Of a stretch of 14,527 bases of DNA, positions 1 through 6,101 are shown one piece after another. The notes beneath the pieces were generated by a model, which saw only the letters and a program-made list of their open reading frames with translations, was not told the DNA's origin and searched no databases. Within the stretch, counting starts at the first letter, position 1. Each line of letters opens with the position of its first letter. Both the position numbers and the translations under genes were made by a program. Location of the stretch: positions 13,296 to 27,822 of the forward strand of contig DBYV01000057.1 in the NCBI GenBank assembly GCA_002310995.1, in the 5' to 3' direction. This DNA is from a bacterium UBP6_UBA1177. Its GTDB lineage: Bacteria > UBP6 > UBA1177.

Positions 1-1964
1 ATCATCGGCATAAGAACGCTGCATGTCTTGCTGCCGCACGCACCCATTCCGACTCTGATCTGTTTGAGCTGGTTGACGTCTCTGACTTTGTTTTCCTTGA
101 TGAAATCGACTATCTGTTTGACTGTTACTCTCTCGCAGCGGCATACGATGCTGTTTTCCGGAGCGTAGGTGAAATCAGGTTTTGCAAGCGGTTTCGTGAC
201 TTCTTCGCTCTGGTATCTGATTCCTGCGATGTCAGCTACATTTGCTGCCGTTACGCTGAGGGTGACGAGAGTTGTTTTGTACTTCTTGTTGTAAGCCGTT
301 TTGATGACCGTTCCTTCTTCGATGAATTTTCCGTCGATATCGGTGAGCGGAAGTTTGTCGCCCTCTTTGAAATCGCAGTTGAATTCATACGGAAGAACGA
401 TCTCTGCCTTCGTGTCGTCGACTTTCTTTGCAAGCGCGATCGCAAGGCCGGGGCATGCAGCTACGCACATTCCGCAGCCGATGCACTCGCCGTCGAAGTA
501 AGGCGTATCCATGATCGTGCCGGTTTCGCCTTTGAGTTTGATCGCCTTTTTAGCGCAGACTGTGGTGCAGGGGTTGCACGGGATCTCCTGAAGGCAGGAG
601 AATTTCGGCTGGAATTTCGCCGTAATGACCGGTTTTTCCGGCTCTTTCGTGTTTCCCGGTCTAGATTTGAGGACAGCAGCCTTTTTGAGCCAGCTTTCGT
701 CGATCGCAGCATCGGTCTTTCCGAGAGCCGCAGCCATCTTTCTGCCGGTGATCTTGCCGCCGAACATAGCCGATGAAGCCTCAGCGATCTCGTCGCAGTC
801 TCCGGTCTTCATGACGTTGAATTTATACTGATCCGCAAGTGTGAAAAGCTCGTCCGCTGAGCTCAGACCAACTGCGACAAGAAGCGTGTCGACTTCGTAG
901 GTTCTCGCCGTTTCAAGGATCGGGTTCCACTTTTCGTCAACTTCGGCAACCGTGACTCTTTCGACTTTGCCGTCGCCTTCAGCCGAAATGACCGTGGTGC
1001 TGAGATATATCGGAACGCCCATTCTTCTGATCTTGTCTGCATGGACTTTGTAACCGTTGATCTTCGGAGCGATCTCGACGATGGCAGCGACTTCGATACC
1101 TGCCTGAAGAGCGTGGTATGCGCCGATGAGGCCGACGTTTCCGCTTCCTATGATGAGTATTTTCTTAGCGGCTTTGACAAGGTCGCGGTTTACCAGAGTC
1201 TGGAAAGCGCCTGCGCCGTAAACGCCCGGAAGGTCGTTGCCTTTGAAAAGGACCGACTTTTCTCTTGCGCCGCTCGAAAGGATGAGCCCTTTGAAATCGA
1301 CTACGACGTAGTTTTTATTTTTAACGAAAAGACCAGCCTTTTTGTCTTTGAAAACGCCGATAACGCTCGTTTCGGTGTATATTTTTACGTTTTTGAAGCT
1401 TCTGACTTTCTCTTCAAGAATGTGTGCGATGTCAACGCCGCGCGTTCCTGCAAAGCAGTCTTCCTCGCTTCCGAAGAATTTGTGGGTCTGAAGCAGCAGT
1501 TTGCCGCCGAGTTTCGCCTTGTCATCAACTAAAATTACGTTGAAACCGAGCTGTGCAAGTTCGATCGTCGCATTGAGACCGCTCGGGCCGCCGCCGACAA
1601 CGAGAACGTCGCAGCTTTCATTGCGTCTTTCGGTGTGTTCTACCGGTCTGTCATCCTCTGCAAGTTTCGGAACGCCGTTAAGGGTTTCGATTTTCATTCC
1701 CGCTTTGAGCGGAGTAATACACGATTTCTGCGGCAGTCCGTCGATGATCACCGTGCACTGGCTGCACTGGCCGTTCGCACAGAAGATACCCTGTGGAGCC
1801 TTGCCGTTTCTGTGGAGAGAAAACTGTCTGACACCGTTTGCGAAAAGAGCCGAACTGACGGCCTCCCCTTCGTAACCGGTCATTTTTCTACCGTCGAAAG
1901 TAAATTCGACTTCTTTCTGACCCTGAGGAACTTCAAGGACAGGATGTTTTTCAATTCTTGTCAT
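1..1964 (-). CDS. Multi-cofactor FAD/NAD(P) iron-sulfur oxidoreductase (HcnA/B, opine/proline dehydrogenase-like), C-terminus cut by the window
   Basis: A cytoplasmic redox enzyme, 654 residues visible, running off the left edge. Domains in order: an N-terminal plant-type [2Fe-2S] domain with C62, C67, C70 and C82; an FAD-binding Rossmann motif GGGPSG (124-129); a second dinucleotide motif GSGNVG (273-278), probably NAD(P)H; a ferredoxin-like part with C457, C463, C466, C470 and then C494, C497, C500, C504 (CxxCxxCxxxCP type); and a C-terminal BFD-like [2Fe-2S] domain with C608, C610, C643, C648. This order matches the alpha-type subunits of dye-linked proline dehydrogenases, opine oxidases and hydrogen cyanide synthase, and a single-chain version seen in anaerobes. 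The true substrate is unknown; amino-acid or opine oxidation is an inference. The start is the ATG at 1962-1964, preceded by AGGTGAG. In relatives a second FAD subunit often lies downstream, which here would be outside the window. No frameshift is visible. Confidence 0.88.
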   Translation of the reverse strand, partial: MTRIEKHPVLEVPQGQKEVEFTFDGRKMTGYEGEAVSSALFANGVRQFSLHRNGKAPQGIFCANGQCSQCTVIIDGLPQKSCITPLKAGMKIETLNGVPKLAEDDRPVEHTERRNESCDVLVVGGGPSGLNATIELAQLGFNVILVDDKAKLGGKLLLQTHKFFGSEEDCFAGTRGVDIAHILEEKVRSFKNVKIYTETSVIGVFKDKKAGLFVKNKNYVVVDFKGLILSSGAREKSVLFKGNDLPGVYGAGAFQTLVNRDLVKAAKKILIIGSGNVGLIGAYHALQAGIEVAAIVEIAPKINGYKVHADKIRRMGVPIYLSTTVISAEGDGKVERVTVAEVDEKWNPILETARTYEVDTLLVAVGLSSADELFTLADQYKFNVMKTGDCDEIAEASSAMFGGKITGRKMAAALGKTDAAIDESWLKKAAVLKSRPGNTKEPEKPVITAKFQPKFSCLQEIPCNPCTTVCAKKAIKLKGETGTIMDTPYFDGECIGCGMCVAACPGLAIALAKKVDDTKAEIVLPYEFNCDFKEGDKLPLTDIDGKFIEEGTVIKTAYNKKYKTTLVTLSVTAANVADIAGIRYQSEEVTKPLAKPDFTYAPENSIVCRCERVTVKQIVDFIKENKVRDVNQLKQIRVGMGACGSKTCSVLMPM

Positions 1965-2009
1965 AATCTCACCTTTATTCCGTGATTAAAGAAACAAAAT
2001 CAGTGGGGC

Positions 2010-2037
2010 AAGATAATTCTGCGGGTTTTAAAGTCAA
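2010..2037 (-). promoter_or_regulatory. Putative sigma-70 promoter of the oxidoreductase gene
   Basis: On the minus strand TTGACT (2037-2032) is followed after 16 bases by TATCTT (2015-2010), about 45 bases before the start codon. The -35 box fits 5 of 6 consensus bases and the -10 box 4 of 6. Prediction only. Confidence 0.4.
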
Positions 2038-2050
2038 TAAATTTTATTCC

Positions 2051-2078
2051 TTGCCTTTTGGTTATTTTGTCCGATAAT
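2051..2078 (+). promoter_or_regulatory. Putative sigma-70 promoter of map
   Basis: TTGCCT (2051-2056), a 16-base spacer, and GATAAT (2073-2078), 35 bases upstream of the map start codon. It lies back to back with the candidate promoter for the oxidoreductase in the same 149-base divergent gap. Confidence 0.45.
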
Positions 2079-2113
2079 CGCCCGTTTTTTGTTAATTTGC
2101 TTTCGAGGAAAAA

Positions 2114-2872
2114 ATGTGTGAAGAAATTATTATCAAAACTCCTGAACAGATAGAAAAAATCAAGGCGGCAGGCCATGTTCTCGCGGAACTTTACCACGAG
2201 TTGAAAAGTTACATCAAGCCCGGCGTTTCGACGCTTCAGATCGATGCTTTTGCCGACAAATTCATAAAAAAACACGGCGGTCATCCGACATTCAAATCAG
2301 TTGACGACTACACTCACGCGACTTGCATTGCGGTAAACAACGAAGTCGTACACGGCATTCCGAGAAAGGCGAAGATCATCCAGCGCGGCGATATTCTTTC
2401 TGTTGACTGCGGCGTAACACTGAACGGTTACATCGGCGACAGCACGATGACATATGTCATGCCGGGAGCAACGGACAAGGCTAAAAAACTTGTCGAAGTT
2501 ACCCGCAGATGCCTTGAGCTCGGAATAGAGCAGTGCGTTCCCGGCAACCACATCGGCGATATCGGTGCTGTAATCCAGGAATACGCCGAAAGCCACGGAT
2601 TTTCGGTTGTAACAGAGTATGTCGGCCACGGAACAGGCGTCCACCTTCACGAAGATCCGGCGATCCCGCACTATGGGAAACACGGCGACGGACTCAGACT
2701 CCAGGAGGGAATGGTTGTTGCGATCGAGCCGATGATAAATGAAGGAACCTACAAAACGCGCACACTCAGCGACGGCTGGACAGTCGTAACGATGGACGGC
2801 AAACTGAGCTGCCAGTTCGAGCACACCGTAGCAATCACTGCAAACGGTCCTGTTGTTCTCACAAGTCTTTGA
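2114..2872 (+). CDS. map: Methionine aminopeptidase, type I
   Basis: Removes the N-terminal methionine from new proteins in the cytoplasm. The 252 residues are the normal length for a bacterial type I enzyme without the zinc-finger extension. All five metal ligands of the pita-bread fold are present: D98, D109, H172 (in GHGTGVH), E205 (in AIEPM) and E236 (in QFEHT). H80 matches the substrate-binding histidine. The start ATG follows a GAGGA ribosome site by a few bases. The gene stands alone with its own likely promoter instead of lying in the ribosomal-protein/secY operon where it is often found. Its TGA stop directly touches the stop codon of the opposing transferase gene, with no room for a dedicated terminator. 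Confidence 0.97.
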   Translation: MCEEIIIKTPEQIEKIKAAGHVLAELYHELKSYIKPGVSTLQIDAFADKFIKKHGGHPTFKSVDDYTHATCIAVNNEVVHGIPRKAKIIQRGDILSVDCGVTLNGYIGDSTMTYVMPGATDKAKKLVEVTRRCLELGIEQCVPGNHIGDIGAVIQEYAESHGFSVVTEYVGHGTGVHLHEDPAIPHYGKHGDGLRLQEGMVVAIEPMINEGTYKTRTLSDGWTVVTMDGKLSCQFEHTVAITANGPVVLTSL

Positions 2873-4276
2873 TTATTCTTTGACTTCAGCCAGAAGTTTA
2901 AGCTCGTCTTCATCGCTTATCGGAGCGAATTTGGCAACGAGAGTTTTTGACATGAGTATAAGCATCGCCGATTCGCGCGAGCCTATTATCGGAACGTTTT
3001 CAGTCCAGTAAAGTCTGACGATACGCGAACGTCTTGCCGAAATGTCGAAAAAGTTGATTTTGTCCTTTTCACCGGTGGAAAAAAGGTTGTTTCCTTTGAT
3101 ATCGAGGATGTCAAAGCCTTTTATCGGGAGTTCCGAGAAGAAATTGTCATTCGGATCAAGCGAAATTCTGTCGATAAAGAAGTTTTCGAGGTGCTTTTCA
3201 AGCGAATTTTCCTTCTTTACGCGGAATTTGCCGTAAATCATTTCGACATAGCCGAGCTTTTTGATGATTACGAAAACGATGATTGCGAAAACAATGACTA
3301 TCAGGAATGTATCAATGTTCGTATCGAGGCTTTTCTTGAAGATCATAAGCATCGAAAGGATTGTAAAAATGATTGAGATTGAATACATTATAAGCACTGT
3401 TTTGCGCTGATTGAAGCCAAGCGAAAGCAGAAAATGATGTATGTGTTGTTTGTCGGCTGAGAAAATGGACTGGTGCCTGAGAAGACGCCGCATAAAGGCG
3501 AGAGTTGTGTCGAGAATCGGAAGACCCATCGCGATAATCGGAACGAGTATGGAAACAACGGCGTGTGCTTTTGACTGACTGCGGAGCGAAAGAACAGCCA
3601 GAATGTAGCCGATGAACATCGAGCCTGAATCACCCATAAAAATTTTCGCAGGATTGAAGTTGTAAATGAGAAATCCGGTTACTGCACCGGCCAGTGCCAG
3701 GGCAACGAGAGCCGTCGGCAGGAAATCGTTCACAATTGCAAGCATCGCAATTGTCAGCGATGAGAAAAGCGTGATTCCTGAGGAAAGACCGTCCATTCCG
3801 TCAATCAGGTTGAATGCGTTTATAATGCCGATAATCCAGAATACTGTGAGAATGTATCCGAAAAATCCGAGTTCGAGCCTTCCCCACGGCATCGGGAGCG
3901 ACTGGATCAAAGCTCCGTGCATGGTTGCCATCACGGCGATCACGATCTGAAAAAGAAATTTTACTTTTGCGTTTATTCCTCTGATGTCGTCGAAGAGACC
4001 GACAAGGCTTATTCCCAGACCTCCGACAAAAAAGAGAAAAATGCTATCGTTTGTTCTTATTTCAATTCCGCTGTGAACGTAAAACAGAAGTAAGATGGGA
4101 AGCAACGTTCCGAGCGAAATACCGATGCCACCTATCCTCGGGATTGCACCGCGGTGGATTTTGCGCTGGTTAACCTGGTCGACAAAACCGAATTTGATTC
4201 CAAGTTTAATAAGTATCGGGGTTACAGCGCACACAAAAAGAAACGAAACTATAAAAGATGTTAAATAAGTTGTCAT
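2873..4276 (-). CDS. wecA: WecA/TagO-type polyprenyl-phosphate HexNAc-1-phosphate transferase with C-terminal extension
   Basis: An integral membrane enzyme of the MraY/WecA family, which moves a sugar-1-phosphate (GlcNAc-1-P in characterised members) from a UDP-sugar to undecaprenyl phosphate and so starts O-antigen, teichoic-acid or similar glycans. Seen in the sequence: HRGAIPRIGG (41-50), the catalytic DD pair D96-D97, NLIDGMDG (156-163), GDSG (215-218) and the cytoplasmic HIHH (278-281, the WecA-type HxHH loop), among about ten hydrophobic segments. The sugar specificity cannot be read from sequence. The family is normally about 350-370 residues; this protein has 467, with a soluble tail after about residue 345 that I do not recognise. 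The start chosen is the ATG at 4274-4276 with a perfect GGAGG six bases upstream. An in-frame ATG at 4303 has no such site and would prefix nine hydrophilic residues. Confidence 0.92.
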   Translation of the reverse strand: MTTYLTSFIVSFLFVCAVTPILIKLGIKFGFVDQVNQRKIHRGAIPRIGGIGISLGTLLPILLLFYVHSGIEIRTNDSIFLFFVGGLGISLVGLFDDIRGINAKVKFLFQIVIAVMATMHGALIQSLPMPWGRLELGFFGYILTVFWIIGIINAFNLIDGMDGLSSGITLFSSLTIAMLAIVNDFLPTALVALALAGAVTGFLIYNFNPAKIFMGDSGSMFIGYILAVLSLRSQSKAHAVVSILVPIIAMGLPILDTTLAFMRRLLRHQSIFSADKQHIHHFLLSLGFNQRKTVLIMYSISIIFTILSMLMIFKKSLDTNIDTFLIVIVFAIIVFVIIKKLGYVEMIYGKFRVKKENSLEKHLENFFIDRISLDPNDNFFSELPIKGFDILDIKGNNLFSTGEKDKINFFDISARRSRIVRLYWTENVPIIGSRESAMLILMSKTLVAKFAPISDEDELKLLAEVKE

Positions 4277-4304
4277 ATTCTGCCTCCAAATTACGCAGGG
4301 CAAT

Positions 4305-4332
4305 ATAATAAGGATTTTTCCTTTAAAATCAA
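4305..4332 (-). promoter_or_regulatory. Putative sigma-70 promoter of wecA
   Basis: On the minus strand TTGATT (4332-4327), a 16-base spacer, and TATTAT (4310-4305), about 28 bases before the wecA ATG. The -10 box differs from consensus at one base. This position also argues against the upstream ATG at 4303, which would leave almost no leader. Confidence 0.5.
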
Positions 4333-4354
4333 GAAATGAGGTGAAATGGCATGG

Positions 4355-4379
4355 CCTGGAACCATCCAGGGCTGTTTTT
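4355..4379 (+). terminator. Terminator-like hairpin just upstream of the dnaX promoter
   Basis: CCTGGA (4355-4360), loop ACCA, TCCAGG (4365-4370), then GCTG and five T (4375-4379). No plus-strand gene ends here. A terminator at this point would act on antisense transcription running from map through wecA. The stem is only six pairs and the T run starts four bases late, so this is tentative. Confidence 0.35.
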
Positions 4380-4381
4380 CC

Positions 4382-4409
4382 TTTACTAAATGTCGTTTCT
4401 TTGTATAAT
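4382..4409 (+). promoter_or_regulatory. Putative sigma-70 promoter of the dnaX operon
   Basis: TTTACT (4382-4387), a 16-base spacer, and a consensus TATAAT (4404-4409). Transcription would begin near 4416, giving a leader of about 15 bases that starts just before the Shine-Dalgarno sequence. Confidence 0.6.
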
Positions 4410-4430
4410 TCCGCGCTTTAGGAGGTGAAG

Positions 4431-6101
4431 ATGGCTTATCAGGTTGTTGCAAGAAAGTGGCGTCCGCAGCGTTTTGACGAGGTCGTCGGACAGGATCATG
4501 TCACATCGACTTTGAAATACGCGATTCTGAACAAACGGACTGCGCCGGTTTATCTTTTTACCGGCATACGCGGAACCGGAAAGACAACTCTGGCAAGGAT
4601 TCTTGTCAAAGCTTTGAACTGCACCGACCTGCAGCCTGACGGAGAACCCTGCAACAAGTGCGAATGCTGCCGCGAGATAGCAGAAGGAAGAAGTCCTGAC
4701 GTTGTAGAAATCGACGGCGCTTCGAATAACTCGGTCGATGATGTCCGCGACATCAAGGAAAATATTTCCTATTCACCGGTAAAATCGAAGTTCAAAGTCT
4801 ATATCATCGACGAAGTCCACATGCTGAGCAAATCGGCGTTTAACGCGCTTTTGAAAACGCTTGAAGAGCCGCCTGCTCACAGTGTTTTCATTCTTGCTAC
4901 GACAGATCCTCAGAAGATTCCTACGACTGTTCTTAGCAGATGCCAGAGATATGATCTGAAGCGTCTTTCGCTTGACGATGTGGCGCATCAGCTTGCAAAA
5001 ATTCTCGATGCCGAGCAGAAGGAATACGATATGGAAGCGCTTTACGCGATCGCCAGGGAAGGCGAGGGGAGTATGCGCGACAGCCAGACAATTCTGGAAC
5101 AGCTTGTCACTTTTGGCGGCGGTAAGGTAACTGAAACAGAAATTTCAATGATTTTGGGTGCTTCTGATAAAAATCAGTTGCGCGGAATAATTGAATCCAT
5201 TGCTAAACACGACTCTGCTTCGGCGGTATCTTTTGCCAGAGATATTTATAAAAACGGAAAGTCAGTTGAAAAGGCGGCGCGCGACATACTTTCTCTGCTT
5301 CACAGCATTCTTCTTTTCAGCGAACTTGGTAACGAAAAATTCATTGAGGCCCCGGCAGAAGAGCTCGAATGGATAAAATTTTGTTCAGGTCTTGCTTCAA
5401 CTCCCGACTGGACAAGGCTTTTCCGCTTTTGGAACGGCGAATATGAGGGAATAAAAAGTTCCGATTTTGCACTTATGCTTTTTGAGGTCGCGGTCATTAC
5501 AGCCTGCTCATTTCCTACGATGAATGATTTCAGGAATTTTGCCAAAAATATAGCGTCTGCTGTACCGACAATACCGCAGAATACCCAGTCGGCTGAAAAA
5601 AAAACAACTGAACCTGTAAAAACGGCTCCAGTTCAGCCTCAAATCATGCAAAAACCGTTTGAAATGCCGGAAAATATTGCGGTGAAACCTGAAAAAACGG
5701 CAGAAAACTTGCAAAAAGTTTTTGAAAGCGAGGAAAAACATGAGCTTTGGCGCGATTTTACCGAAACTTTTAAAAACGGTGATACTTTTTTGTACGGCAG
5801 ACTGGTGAGCTTGCCGTATCAGGAAGACGACAAATCTGTTTCTGTGACTGTAACAACGACTTTGGCCTCTGACGGAGATGATTTTGCAAAGCGTCTAAAA
5901 GTTCTTTTCGACAACTTTTCCAACGGTAAAAAAGTTTTTTCGGTCAACTTTGCGAAAGGAGAGAATGTTTCGATTTTTACGGAAGATGAGCTTCGCCGCA
6001 TGGAGGATTTAGAGCGTCGCAAAAAGGAAATGACTGAAAGTAAAGCGGTAAAAACCGCTCTTGAGATGGGATTTGAAATAAAAGGTGTTTTTGCAGAATG
6101 A
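4431..6101 (+). CDS. dnaX: DNA polymerase III subunit gamma/tau
   Basis: The clamp-loader motor of the replicative polymerase, an AAA+ ATPase that loads the sliding clamp and, in its long tau form, couples the polymerases and helicase. Seen: Walker A GIRGTGKT (45-52); the zinc module C64, C74, C77, C80; Walker B ending IIDE (125-128); the SRC arginine-finger motif (169-171); and the sensor-2 GSMRD motif (213-217). Domain III runs to about residue 370, followed by a low-complexity K/P/E/T linker and a C-terminal tau region to residue 556. The start is the ATG at 4431, five bases after GGAGG; an in-frame GTG at 4425 lies inside that ribosome site and is unlikely. Nine A at 5596-5604 (codons 389-392) form a likely slippage site for a short gamma form. 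The stop overlaps the next gene as ATGA. The usual neighbours ybaB and recR are absent. Confidence 0.97.
   Translation: MAYQVVARKWRPQRFDEVVGQDHVTSTLKYAILNKRTAPVYLFTGIRGTGKTTLARILVKALNCTDLQPDGEPCNKCECCREIAEGRSPDVVEIDGASNNSVDDVRDIKENISYSPVKSKFKVYIIDEVHMLSKSAFNALLKTLEEPPAHSVFILATTDPQKIPTTVLSRCQRYDLKRLSLDDVAHQLAKILDAEQKEYDMEALYAIAREGEGSMRDSQTILEQLVTFGGGKVTETEISMILGASDKNQLRGIIESIAKHDSASAVSFARDIYKNGKSVEKAARDILSLLHSILLFSELGNEKFIEAPAEELEWIKFCSGLASTPDWTRLFRFWNGEYEGIKSSDFALMLFEVAVITACSFPTMNDFRNFAKNIASAVPTIPQNTQSAEKKTTEPVKTAPVQPQIMQKPFEMPENIAVKPEKTAENLQKVFESEEKHELWRDFTETFKNGDTFLYGRLVSLPYQEDDKSVSVTVTTTLASDGDDFAKRLKVLFDNFSNGKKVFSVNFAKGENVSIFTEDELRRMEDLERRKKEMTESKAVKTALEMGFEIKGVFAE
5596..5636 (+). promoter_or_regulatory. 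Candidate slippage/frameshift site in dnaX (A9 run with weak downstream stem)
   Basis: The nine A at 5596-5604 contain the in-frame heptamer A_AAA_AAA (5597-5603). One extra A, or a -1 ribosomal shift, leads to N-N-stop (TGA 5609-5611), giving about 393 residues. One A fewer leads to Q-L-N-L-stop (TAA 5617-5619), giving 395 residues. CTGAAC (5608-5613) can pair with GTTCAG (5631-5636) across a 17-base loop, a weak possible stimulator. Similar homopolymer runs in the dnaX genes of Thermus (transcriptional slippage) and E. coli (ribosomal shift) yield gamma. Confidence 0.6.

Noticed and set aside
1041..1532. Open frame of 163 codons on the plus strand inside the oxidoreductase gene
   Set aside because: It is antisense to a gene with intact cofactor motifs on the minus strand and has no recognisable domain or ribosome site.
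4277..4303. Upstream ATG that would lengthen WecA by nine residues
   Set aside because: The internal ATG at 4276 has a perfect GGAGG at proper spacing, and the candidate -10 box overlaps the upstream start region.
4425..4430. GTG start two codons before the dnaX ATG
   Set aside because: It lies inside the Shine-Dalgarno sequence that serves the ATG at 4431.
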